Shown here one piece after another: positions 40,032 through 51,316 of a stretch of DNA of 64,000 nt. A program made the position numbers and the translations under genes. Source of the stretch: Pratylenchus scribneri (taxonomy: Eukaryota > Nematoda > Chromadorea > Rhabditida > Pratylenchidae); assembly GCA_030063045.1 (NCBI GenBank), contig JAQSEB010000147.1:1637423-1701422 (forward strand), written 5' to 3'. The notes below the pieces were generated by a model. The model saw only the letters and a program-made list of their open reading frames with translations. It did no database searches and was not told where the DNA came from. Within the stretch, counting starts at the first letter, position 1. Each line of letters begins with the position of its first letter.

Positions 40032-40743
40032 TAAAATTTTGAAACAATCTAATATTTTATTTCATACTTAACTATTTTTTTTTTATTATTTTCGATTTAT
40101 ATGTATTTTAAATAAATATTTTTTCAAAAAAGTTTTAATTTTGTTCAGCTTAGCGGCTTAAGCCAGAAAAAAACTCAGCAAAAAAGGCCAGAAATTGATG
40201 TGGATTTTGCCGAAAGAATAATAACTTTATTGCCCTGATTTTCGACCATATAAACTTTACCATTCGATAGAGCTCTTCAAGGCTCATCGATTGGCCTATT
40301 GATTTTTGGGTTTTAAATCAAAACCAAAAAAGCAAAAATGGTTTAAAAACTTTGAATTTATTTAAACCATGACAATCAATAAATATATTGGACGCATTTC
40401 GATTAGCTCTATCGAATTGTATAAAGTTTATATGGTCCAAATCAAGCATTGGGGTTATTCTAAAAAACTAATCTTTTTGCAAAAAAATCCTTTTCCGAAA
40501 GATAAGAAGTAGAGTCAAAATTAGTTACAAATTATTTCAACAAAAATATGATTAATTAATTAATTAATTTTCAATATATTAAAAATTAATTTTATTTTCT
40601 CCAATGGATGCACAAATGCATTTTATATAATTTATTTTTTCACTAATTTACAAAATAAATATTAAATATGCAAAATTCTGCTTTTGTTTATGTTAACATC
40701 ATTCATTCCTCGCAATTTTATTTATCATCGATTCCTTGCAATT
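40032..40743. other. Intergenic with family A MITE
   Basis: Contains a kinase polyadenylation-like AATAAA near 40029-40035 and a family A copy at about 40190-40500 (ACCATTCGATAGAGCTCTTC with right arm TTAGCTCTATCGAATTGTAT). Nothing else is supported. Confidence 0.5.
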
Positions 40744-40950
40744 TTATTGAGTATAAATATAATCCAAATGTGCCTGCCTTTTTTGCACATTTTGGCCCTC
40801 TTCCACCATTTCATCAATGTCAACAGCATCGACGGATTCTGAAGATGAAGGTTGCGAAGCCATTTCCCCCTGGACTGGAGCACATTTCACAATTTGGACA
40901 AGTACAAAAATGTCCAACAAAATTGAAAAGAATTTTTTGAAGAAAGCCAT
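40744..40950 (-). CDS. Small secreted peptide precursor (neuropeptide-like)
   Basis: 68 residues in one exon. An N-terminal signal peptide (MAFFKKFFSILLDIFVLVQI, cleavage expected after VKCA) is followed by an acidic propeptide rich in Ser/Glu/Asp. A single dibasic KR site then releases a ten-residue C-terminal peptide QAHLDYIYTQ, whose leading Gln could cyclise to pyroglutamate. This is the layout of nematode neuropeptide-like precursors, but I do not recognise the mature sequence and there is no amidation glycine. It could instead be a small secreted effector. It is an intronless, isolated gene; convergent with the kinase. Confidence 0.5.
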   Translation of the reverse strand: MAFFKKFFSILLDIFVLVQIVKCAPVQGEMASQPSSSESVDAVDIDEMVEEGQNVQKRQAHLDYIYTQ

Positions 40951-41361
40951 TTTGGGGAGAATTTTAATGTAAATTTAATTGAATTTATGAATTTAATATG
41001 GAAATATTTGTAATTATATTGGCCTTTTATACATAAAATATTGTACCAAAATTGGCATTTTTTGACGCATTTTAGTATATAAATTATTTGCGAAAATGTG
41101 GATGGAATGAGTGGAACAAATATGCAAATTGGCGGAATTTTTAGAAAAAATAAATCAAATAAATGCAAAAAATGAGATCAATTTTGGTACAAAAGTTTTA
41201 TAAAATTATGAACAGTCAGAGAATTTGGCCCAAAAGAGGAGAAATGATAGAATTGTACTGATGAAAGAGCAAAAATCAATTAGGCCAAATTTTGGTGAAT
41301 AAAATTCAGTCACAAAAATTTGAGCCAAATAAGTGGGCGGGGGCTGGGGGGGATCAGGGAT

Positions 41362-41505
41362 GGGGTCGAAACTCAAAAAAATCGAAATCGAAATTTGCTT
41401 CGAAATCGAAACTCGCATCCAAATCAAAATCGAAATCGAAACGAAACTAAAACATCGAAATTTCGACAATCGAAATCGAAAATCGAAATTTTTCGAAAAA
41501 ATTTT
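41362..41505. repeat. CGAAAT hexanucleotide microsatellite
   Basis: Degenerate array of ATCGAAATCGAAA units. Adjacent ORFs on both strands are by-products of the repeat. Confidence 0.7.
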
Positions 41506-41705
41506 CAATCCTTTAAAAAATGAAAAAAAAAATTCAGAAAATACAAAAAAAAGTGAAATTTTTATCCAAAAATTATATTCAACACCAAGAATCTTTACCA
41601 TGTTCTTTCATTTTTCCTTATTCTTAAAAAAACAAAAACAATGAAAATTTATTGATTTAGGAATTAATTAAATGTTAATCCGAAAGAATTTATTTGATAT
41701 AGGAT

Positions 41706-42047
41706 TTAGACTCCCAATGCCAAACATGATTGAACAATAGGAAGAAATGTAGAAACTATTATTAAATTAAAAATCCCATCAGTTTTCTCATCGCATTCTA
41801 CAAAATGTTTAATATATTCGACCATTTCCAGATCAAATAAGGCAAAATTAGGTATTTCAATTGGTGCCGATTTTAAGAATTCAACAATTTTGACGCCAAC
41901 GATTTTTGGACTTTTTTGGCCTATCAATTGTGTTTCTTTATTGTTTTGACAAAGTCCAATCGAATACCAATTTAAAATATTTTGAAATTTTTTCAATTTT
42001 GAAAATATTTTAAGAAAAAGATCACTCTCTAAAATGGAAAAAAACAA
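41706..42047 (-). CDS. Hypothetical ORF, 113 residues
   Basis: A single open frame downstream of the MTHFR stop on the same strand. It begins MFFSILESDLFLKIFSKLKK, faintly like an F-box helix, and ends PIVQSCLALGV. It bears no resemblance to the MTHFR regulatory domain. It may be the remaining exon of a decayed gene; unsupported beyond the open frame and fairly ordinary amino-acid composition. Confidence 0.25.
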   Translation of the reverse strand: MFFSILESDLFLKIFSKLKKFQNILNWYSIGLCQNNKETQLIGQKSPKIVGVKIVEFLKSAPIEIPNFALFDLEMVEYIKHFVECDEKTDGIFNLIIVSTFLPIVQSCLALGV

Positions 42048-42145
42048 ATTTAATTTATCAAAAGTTAAAAAATGTATTTATACAAAATAATAGATTATTA
42101 ATTATATATAATTTTAATTAATTATTAATAATATTATTTTTATTA

Positions 42146-44256
42146 TTATGCGGATTTAACATCAACAATTTCCTGTTGCTGTATTTTTTGATGGCAACAT
42201 TCCTCCCCGTTCAATTCCTCATTTTTGCAATCCAATTTGATTCCATTTTCTCCGCCCAATAAATGTTCAATTGAATGTGTTGCCTTTCCATTTGCTATTT
42301 TTCCATTCACAAATCCATTTCCATTTGTATATGGTGCCGGACAAATTGTTGGCCAAAAACCAAGTTTTTTCAGCAATTCACTTAAATTTTAATTCTTTTA
42401 ATTTTATTTTCAGTTTTTACCTGCACATTTCCCTTTGATTCAATGTGAAAATGTGAATTCCTTTACTCAATCCTTCGCCAAGAATTTCTTTGCTCATTTC
42501 AAAGGCCAAATGCACTGAATAATTTTGGATTGCCGCCAAATTTCCTTTGTTTTCTTCCAAAATTCGGGTCACTTTTTCGGGTATAGGCACATTTGAAATT
42601 GAGGCAATTTTCTTCAAACTGATTGCACTCGAAAAATGAAAAAGAAAATTATAAATAAAATAAAAGGGCAAAATGCCTTGAATAATAAAATTCCCGGCAA
42701 AATTGGCACATCAATGCCCCGAGAACGACAATCGGAATGGAATTTACGAAAATCGGCGGCATCCAAAAAGAATTGAGTTGTAATGAAATTGGCACCTGCA
42801 TCCACCTTTTCCCTTAAAATTTAAAAATTTATAATTTTTTGTACTAAATTTCACTTCAAATGGTCCAAACATTCCTCATAGGGAACATTTGTGTCCGGAG
42901 AATGAATATGGCCAGCAACACCAATTGTCAATTTTCCTTGGTATTCCTCTTTTTCAGCGGCCAATTCCCGGATCCAATTGACCAAATCAATGGCAAAATA
43001 TTTGGTTTTCTATGGAAAATTCAATGAATTATTGCAGAAAATATTGGATTAGTAAATTCCAGAATTTATTAAATTCTGGTCTATTAAATTTTATAAATCT
43101 AATCTTATAGACAAAACAGAGATTCGAGGCTCATTCGATTTGGCATGGCCTATCTAGTCTATGAAATTTCAATTACAAAGTGGATTAAGCTTGTTTTGAA
43201 TGATTGAACCATTGTCTAAACCCAAACCAGTTTTGTTTACTAACTTTTGCCGAAACCTTAATTCGGGTTTCATATTGAAATTTCATAGACAAATGGTTTA
43301 TGCCGAATCGATTAGTTTATTTTCGTGTCTCTGTGTTACCTAGAAGCCAAGATTTCCAAAATCAACTAATCCAACATCCACTAAATTCCGGAATTTAGGA
43401 ATTTACTAATTTCCTATATTTACTACAACAGAATAATTCCTCCCAAATTTCTCACTTCTCCATTTGCGGTTTCCATTTCTGGTAAATCGTCGCCCCTCAA
43501 TGCCATTATATTTCGAATACCATTGCCTAATGCCAACTCCAAATGGCCAATTGTCTCTGCCTTTGTATATCCATTGCAACAAATGTGAAGCATTGTGAAA
43601 TCTTCGCCAAAAATTTCTCTCGTTTTGACTGCAATTGCCGTTGAGGAATTTCGTTTGGACAAATTGCCTGTAGGAATTTATTTTTATTAATTCGATCGTA
43701 TATTATTGAATCGGAGTAGCCCAATTTGTCGCCATTTATATTAACTAATCAAGGACACTAATTTTGATATGTTTATTATCGAATTAAATAACAGACTTTT
43801 GGCTATCCAATAATATTAATTTTATTCAAATTTGTTCAGAATTGATGAAGTTATGTCCAAAAATACAATGCAAAATTTGTTAATACAATTGAAGGACAAT
43901 TTAAAGTGTTTTTGGTCATAGCTTCAAAAGTGCTGGGCCAATTTAAATAAAATTAATTTCATTAGATAGCCAAAAGTCTACTCTCTAATTTGATACTAAA
44001 AAGATCAAAATTAGTTCAGTTTTAGATGAGTTATAAGGCGTTAAGAATGGTGTCATATCCTTTTATTAGACCGACCAGGATCATTTCGCCGTGACCAAGT
44101 GATGTCAACAAAAAGTGGATTTGCTTGCTTGAAATAATTTAGTGTATCGACGAATTCCTCGACATTTTGGTCCTTCAAAGGTGGATAAAATTCAATGGAG
44201 AAGAATGGACCAGAGGAGGCGTCCTCCAATCGTCGATTTATTTCGGCCGCCAACAT
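42146..44256 (-). CDS. mthf-1: Methylenetetrahydrofolate reductase, catalytic domain only
   Basis: Flavoenzyme reducing 5,10-methylene-THF to 5-methyl-THF, the methyl donor for methionine synthesis. Exons: 44256-44080 (FFSIEFYPPLKDQN, VDITW), 43672-43460 (MLHICCNGYTKAE, RNIMALRGDDLPE; GTGAGA donor), 43012-42860 (IGVAGHIHSP), 42815-42680 (GANFITTQFFLDAADF, PILPGI), 42680-42440 (SLKKIASISNVPIPEK, KGIHIFTLNQREM) and 42392-42146. The frames of PILPGI and IIQGILPF...SLKK differ by one near 42680-42690 with no GT-AG intron possible, so there is a frame break or sequence error. After LLKKLGFW only about 60 polar residues follow, ending KSA-stop. The SAM-binding regulatory domain of about 300 residues, usual in animals, fungi and plants, is missing. 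Two introns hold family B and C MITEs. It lies 1.6 kb downstream of MetE on the same strand. Confidence 0.85.
43040..43425. mobile_element. Family B MITE copy in MTHFR intron
   Basis: Arms GTAAATTCCAGAATTTATTA (left) and AATTCCGGAATTTAGGAATT (right), with inner CTATGAAATTTCAATTAC and GAAATTTCATAGAC in inverted orientation. Confidence 0.6.
43735..44045. mobile_element. Family C inverted-repeat copy in MTHFR intron
   Basis: The left arm contains AGACTTTTGGCTATCCAATA, the right arm TAGATAGCCAAAAGTCTAC. Same family as 11770-12260 and 49080-49440. Confidence 0.6.
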
Positions 44257-45892
44257 TTTTTTTATCTATCAAAAATTACTAAAATAAATTCAGTCTAATT
44301 TGGATTATTTTATATTGGGGAATTTTTGTAAAAAAAATAGTCGGACTTTGGCGCAAAAAAGATTAAAAATTGAATGGGAAAGGGGGGAATGAATGAAATG
44401 GCTGGGGGGGAAATGACCATTTGGGGAAATACCCAGGGGCATCCATCAACCAACCAACCAACGCCCATCTTCACATTTTTGGCTCCGAGAATAGAATATG
44501 TAATAATCCGTAAATGAAGAATTTTGGGAGGACGAAATATGTAATAATAATCTGGGAGCGAAGACGTCGTTGTCCTTTAAAAAACCAGTTGGGTTTTCCC
44601 GACTGGAGTAATTCTTCAAATTTTTATTTTTTAAAATGCAAAAATAAATTTTGGGCAATTTAAAAATATTAATTAGAGGGCCATTCACAAATTTACACCA
44701 AAATTTTCTCCGTCTTACTAAGTCATTGAGAAAGAGGACCAGTTTAAATATATTCTCCCTTCACAGACAGACGAGAATATTTATTTTATTTCTGCGCAAA
44801 AAATCTACTGTACTTGTAATTCATTCTTCATTGCATCACAATTATATTTGACTAAATTAAATACGATATACGATAGTCGAATTATTTATTTGAAATAAAT
44901 AAATTTTAATTAGAAGGCCTTTCTAACTAATTATTTATCAGCAAATTTAAAAACAAATAATTAATTAAAGGAATTTGATCGCTCTCCAAAAATATCCAAA
45001 AATTTACGGATGAACTTTTATCTTTCACCGACAGAAAATTGACACACAAAATATTGGCCCAAATAATGGAAATTTCCTATGGGAAAATCTGCGCCCCATC
45101 ATTTTGTAATCTTAAATTTATTATTACTATTTTTGGTAATCGTCGTTCACTTCTAATTTAATATAAATAAATTCATGTGAATTTGATGAGGGAACAAAAA
45201 CCAGTTTAATTCGTCAAAAGGGGAATGCGAAAGATTCTCATTGTTCCAACCAATCCATCAAAGAAGTGAGTGGGTGGACCGAGCGAGATTTGATCTCGCA
45301 TTAATTCTGCACTTTGGACAGTGGATGGATAAAATGGATGGATGGATCGAAGGATGAGATGGAGAAAGCTGAGTGGAAGATAAAAGCCGAGCCGAAAGGA
45401 TAGATGGATGGGAATAAATTTGCAAATCCGGGAAGAATGTCCCTAGGGAAAAACAATTAATTTGGATGAGACAGAATTTAAGCTTGAAATTTCTCGGCAA
45501 CTATGTGAACATTTTTTTTTTTTGAAATTTAAATTTTTTAAAATAAATTCAACGAATAAATTATTCCTTCGTTTCGCATTCGCATTTATATTTTTATTTC
45601 ATTGTTTTTTTTTGTGACTTTTTGTTGTGCATATTTCACTTCAAATTTTTATTTTTCTATTTATTAAAATAAATTGCATAAAATTAAATTATTTTATCCA
45701 TGAAAAAAGAATTATATTTAGTTAAAAATGCTATGAAATATTTATCGCAAAATAAAAATATTTAATAAGGCCCAAAATGAATTTAAATATTAGGAAATTG
45801 ATTAACTATCATAAATCTACTAATTATTAAAAAATATGCCAATTATAATGAATTAATTAATGCGCAAATTTATCAATCAATCAATTTAATTT
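44257..45892. other. Intergenic between MTHFR and MetE
   Basis: 1.6 kb with no supported gene. It holds short simple repeats (CCAACCAACCAA near 44448; ATGGATGGATGG near 45330) and G-runs near 44385-44410. The spacing is long for a typical nematode operon (usually about 100-300 bp). No clear promoter element could be read. Confidence 0.5.
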
Positions 45893-48800
45893 TCACTCCA
45901 CTCCAATTTGTTTGCGAACTGCTCGAACTGCTTGGACCATGGCGGTCAGGGCTGCCTCAGTTTCTGGCCAATCACGGGTTTTGAGTCCACAATCGGGGTT
46001 GGCAAAAAGACGCCCCGGGGGAATGTATTTGGCCATTGCCAACAATCGGCTCTCCAATTCATCAACACTGGGCACCCGGGGGGAATGAATGTCGTAGAGG
46101 CCGGGACCAACCATCAATGGATAGCCGAAACGGTCAAAGCAGGAAAGAAGGCTCAATTCTGAGGAAATTAGGGGGAATTATATATAATTGGATGGATTTT
46201 GGCACACCGGAACGTGAGCATTCAATACAAAGGACATCGGCATCCAAATCGGCAATATGCGTGAAAATATCACTGAATTCGGAATAGCACATATGGGAAT
46301 AGATTTGGGTGGCATCCGCAACAGAGCCAGTCGAAATCTGTCAATAATAAAAATGGGATGAATTTAATGCGAATTATTTTATTTGTTATAGTTAATTTTG
46401 GAACATTGGAATTGAGGAATAAGCTAAATGTTTGGCTAATTAGTTTTGGAAATTTCGGTTTCTTGGCATCATATAGATTCAAAAATTGGCTCATTCAATT
46501 CGGTATAGTCAATTTATTCTATGAAATTTCAATTTTAAACCGATATGAACTTGTTTTGAAAAGTTGAACCATTATCTTAAACTAAACCGGTTTTAGTTAT
46601 TAACTTTTCCCTAACATAGACTTATTTCAAGTCTGAAATTGAAATTTTATAGACTAAACACTAAATTGACCATGCCGAACCAGATGAGCTTATTTCGAGA
46701 TTTCCCAAATTATTTAGCACAGCATCTAGTCTATGATAATTATAGAATTAGCCGCCAACTTCCAAGATTGTCTCTAGCATAATCTTTTTTAATCACCATG
46801 GGGAATTATTCAAAAATTTAGAAAATTATAGGCTCTAATTCCTAAATTTTTGGATATTTTTGAAAAATTCTTGTCAGTACCTATAGGTCCTCACTTCAAA
46901 ATCAAGGATGTTGAATTAAAAGAATTTATACGGTACCTTGAATGCTTGGACTGTTGTGGTCAAATATTCATTATGAAGGGAAGGATCCAATGGGAGACCC
47001 TCACGAAAGGCTGGTTCATCCATTTGAATGCATTTGATGCCGGCTTCCTCCAATTCCGAAACTTCATCACGAAGGGCCAGCGCCACCTGAAAAAATATGA
47101 AATTTAAATTGATTATATTGGGAATTCACCTGGAATACGGTATCCTTGATTGGCTGATCATTTCGAACAAAACTCCATTTGAGAATGGTCATTGGCCCAG
47201 TGAGCATTCCTTTCATCGGTTTTTGGGTCAATCCTTGCGCGAATTTGGTCATTCCAACGGTCATTGGGCCACTGCGTTGCACATCACCAAAGAGGATTGG
47301 CGGCTTCACACAACGAGAACCATATGACTAAAAAATTGGAAAGGGAATTGGCATTTATTAAAGGGGGGATTGAGCATGAAATGGTCTAATTTTTTGGTGA
47401 CAAATCTGCTGGATGATATCAATTTTATTTAGACACCGAATTGAATATAAAATGAAATCAAAAGAATTGGCCAAAAGTTGGATAGTTTAGCGAATTATGG
47501 CCAAAAAATGACTACAAATAATTAAGGCAACGGATTTTCGGTTAAATTTTAGTTAAAATCAAAACAAAAATCAACGTTTTTTAATATCATTTTATAGCTA
47601 ATTTAATGATTAATTATGTAAATTAATCCGACAATTTTATCACCATTCCATTTATCTAGTGCAGTTAATTTGAAGACTCTACCTGGACCCATCCATTGCT
47701 GGTTACGCAATATCCATGCAAATGTTCCGCAAAAAATTCCACCATATCATTTCGTTCGAACTCCCCGTGAACAAGCACATCCAATCCTACAAATTCGAAT
47801 ATTTTCTCATTTATTTGATTATTTTTTACTGACCAATTTTTTCCTGAATTCGAATGCATTTCTCAGTCTCATCATTGATGAATTTCCAATATTCCTCATC
47901 CGAAATTCGTCCATTTTTGAATTTTGCCCGTTGGGCACGAATCGCAGCACTTTGTGGGAATGAGCCAATTGTGGTGGTCGGGATTGTGGGTAATTTCAGG
48001 TTGGCCGCTTGCTTTTCCACTCTTACTTTGTATGGATTTTGCCGAAAATATGATTGCACTCCGGATTTCTGGAAAATGTTTTCAAAATAATTCAGAATGA
48101 TAATTAATTTAGACTTTAAATATTGAATTTATATTTTATACAGAAATTTTCATGTAGAAAATTTGCATTTTTAAGGCCTTTAAACTTGACCAATGGTTCA
48201 ATTTTAGGCCTTATCCAGCCTAATATTCATATTTTAAATACTAAAAACAATATTTCTCTATGAACATTATTGCCACAATAATGGTAATTTTTCAAGAAAA
48301 AAATTTCGATAAAATTATAAATTAGTCGGGGATGATAATTACACATAAAATCATTGAATTTACTAAGAAAATTTCATCTCGAAAAATTAACATTATTGCC
48401 ATCAAATTTGATAGTAATTTAAGCCCAGTTAATTATAATTAATTTCAAGGCTAGCCATTTTTTCAAGAATAAAAATTTTGTCTAAAATTCAATGAATTTA
48501 TGGCCCCAAAAATATAATTAATTTAAATGATTTGCCTCAATATCCGAAACGCGTTTCTTCACTTGGGCACTATGAATGATTGGTGAGACTGAATGGTCTT
48601 GGAGAAGTGCCCGATTTTCCGCCAATTCTTTGGTGCAATTCACACCATTCAATTGCTTTGAAATTGTCACAACTTGTTCACATTTTTCAATTCCTATAAA
48701 ATTAAAATTGGATTAAATATTAATAAATTTGTTTGGTCACCGAATGCAAGCCAATGAATAATTTTCGAAGTTTCCATTCCGGTGCTCACTGTTTTTGGGA

Positions 48801-51316
48801 TTTGCCCCGGTTTTTCATTTTTAATTGAGTAGGGAACATGAAGAAGTGAGCATGAAGTGCCCACAAGGACACGGCCTTTGCCCAATTTTTGCACAACTTT
48901 TTGGGCCAAATCCACGCATTGTTGGAGAGGACTTAACCAAATGTTACGGCCTTCGACCAGCCCAAGGGAAATGAAGCATTTCGAGGGCAATGCACCCAAA
49001 ACTGGGTCCAATTGTTCCGGCGCACGGACCAAATCCACGTGGATTCCGGAACCTAAAAATTGAGAATAAAATCTAATATGGTAGCCCAAGATGTCGAGCC
49101 AACTTGGCGAAGTTTATAATAACTCAACAGGACTTAACCAATTTTGATGATTTTAGTATCAAATTAAAGAGTAGACTTTTGGCTATCTAATGATATAAAT
49201 TTTATTTAAATTGATTCAAAAATTATGGAGTTGTACTCAAAAACCATTAAAAATAATCATTATTAAGAAGGATAGTAAAACTTTCAGAAGATTGTTGGGC
49301 ACACTTTCATCGATTTTGAACCAATTTACATAAAATTAATATCATTAGATAGCCAAAAATCTTTTTTTTAATTTAATATCAAAAACATCAAATTTATTAA
49401 GTCCTTGTGAGTTATTACTATTTAAAAGCGTAAAGTTAGCCTCAAATATTACAAGAATTCAATTTTGACATACCATCCGGCAAATCCTTGACAATTTGCA
49501 AATTGTTTCCAATTCCATTGAAATATGTGGTGAATATCAAATGTGCCTTTCCTTGGGTGGCTTTCTCCAATGCGGTTGCCGCCTTTTTGAATGCGGCATA
49601 ATATTTTGGCTGGGCTTCCGGCTTGAAAGTCAACCCAAAAATGGGTTCATCCACTTGAATCCATTTTGCGCCAGCATTCACCAACGATTCAATTACCTAT
49701 TTTATTAGAGGAGATAATTAATATATATATTAATTTTTTATTACACATAATATGGGAAATTGGCTAGTTCTGGAATTATTCTGGGGGCCAATTAAGTTGG
49801 CAAATCTCTACTTCTAAGCAACCCAGAAATTCGAGAATGAGTTCATTCGAATTGGCATGGTCGATTTAGTTTATGAAATTACAACTATAGAGATGAACTA
49901 ATCTTGTGTAAATTGTCAGTAGACCAAAATCCATTTGGATTTAAACAACGGTTTAGCCTTCCAAAAACAAGTTCGAACCGGTTTGAAATAGCAATTTCAT
50001 AGACTAAATTAACCATGTTGAATCGAATGAGACCATTCTCAAATTTCTAGGTTACCGTAAATATTAGATTTCCTAATTAGTTAACTCAGAGATTCCAGAA
50101 TTAGCCAGTATCCAATATTAGCTGTAATTCTTTCATTACCTTAACATATTGTAGCAAAAGAGCATCCAAATAGTTGAGATTGTCCAATTTGTCCCCGTCC
50201 AAATCGCCACTCCCAATTATATGGCTCAAATGCAGAAAAGTGATTGGACCGACCAAAACTGGTTTTGTGATCAAATTTAATTTGGTTTTGGCCAACATAA
50301 AATCATTCAGCGGTTTATTGACGGAAATGGAAAATTGTTGGTCGGCGGCAAATTCTGGCACAATGAAATGGTCTAAAATAATAAATATAAATTGAATAAT
50401 ATTTAATTAACTAACAATTTGTATCAAACCATTTCTTCATTGGCAATGCCGGCACATCCGCCCCCTTCTCCTGAAGGCCACGGGCCATGGCAAAATAGAC
50501 GCGCAAATGCGAAGGAATTCCGGCCAATTCCAATTGTTTATACCTTCAATTTGGGAGAATAAATGAGATTAAAAATTAAAGTTGGGGATATTTAGGTATC
50601 GGATATTTAGGTATCGCCATTAGGATACCAAGTAACCAACAATGTATAAAATACCATTTGAAAGCCTTAAGTATCCTCTACAATTTACCGTTTTAAATTT
50701 TATAATTTTGAACTTTTAAAATTATTATGTGCCTTTGAATGAAATAAAATTGAATTTTTGGTGAAAAAGCTACTTCTTCTACAAGATGTTTTAAGTTTTC
50801 AAAAAGAGTTATGCTATTTTGTAGAGGATGTTAAGGGATTTAAACTATGTTCCCCAGATTCTTCGTTGTAGAGCTTTGGACAAAAGAATGGCCCAGGTAA
50901 ACTAATGTGGCGATATCGAATATCCTCTTTTGAAAAATTATAATTAAAAATTGGATTACTTTGCTGGGATCACATTGAAAAGGGTGGCAGTGTCCAAAAT
51001 ATGATCATAAAGGGAAAAATCGCCCGAAGGGATCAAATCAATGCCGGTTGCCTTTAAATAAACATAGAAAATGAATAAAATGTGAATGTTGGACTACCTT
51101 CAATTGTTCCCATCGCTGAATTTGCAGCTGTTCAATGTCCTTCTCAAATGCCGAAATGGAATTGGCCAATGCATCGTTGGGGGCCGATTCGGCACGCAAT
51201 TTGGATTGTTCCTTCCAGAATGCCTCAACACGAGTCTTCAATTCACGATTTGGACCCATTCGACTGAAACCACAAATTGAGGAGAGGACGGCACCCGAAT
51301 TTGGATTCGTGCACAT
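45893..51316 (-). CDS. metE: Cobalamin-independent methionine synthase (MetE)
   Basis: Zinc enzyme transferring the methyl group of 5-methyl-THF-polyglutamate to homocysteine without B12. Full length (about 760 residues) in about eleven in-phase exons. N-terminal half: [19 protein letters not shown] (from 51270), [65 protein letters not shown]-terminal half: [11 protein letters not shown] (47990), [61 protein letters not shown]. Zinc ligands are all visible: His and Cys in [12 protein letters not shown], Glu in LCIECSRS, Cys in [18 protein letters not shown]. The start ATG at 51314-51316 precedes the normal family N-terminus by a few residues. It looks functional. MetE is typical of bacteria, fungi and plants; most animals rely on B12-dependent MetH. 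Introns and MITEs inside it (families B and C) show it is nuclear and long resident. Confidence 0.95.
46390..46800. mobile_element. Family B MITE copy in MetE intron
   Basis: Arms GGCTCATTCAATTCGGTATA / CTATGAAATTTCAATTTTAA and, inverted, GAAATTTTATAGACTAAACA / CATGCCGAACCAGATGAGC. The outer ends are uncertain. Confidence 0.55.
49080..49440. mobile_element. Family C inverted-repeat copy in MetE intron
   Basis: The left arm has GAGTAGACTTTTGGCTATCT, the right arm TTAGATAGCCAAAAATCTTT. Non-coding. Confidence 0.6.
49740..50115. mobile_element. Family B MITE copy in MetE intron
   Basis: Arms TTCGAATTGGCATGGTCGAT and, inverted, TTAACCATGTTGAATCGAAT, with ends AAATTGGCTAGTTCTGGAAT / ATTCCAGAATTAGCCAG. 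Confidence 0.6.

Noticed and set aside
41333..41644. A plus-strand frame of 103 residues with IEIEI repeats
   Set aside because: It is created by the CGAAAT microsatellite.
45893..51316. Bacterial contamination as the source of MetE
   Set aside because: The gene is broken by about ten spliceosomal introns and carries the same MITE families as neighbouring genes.
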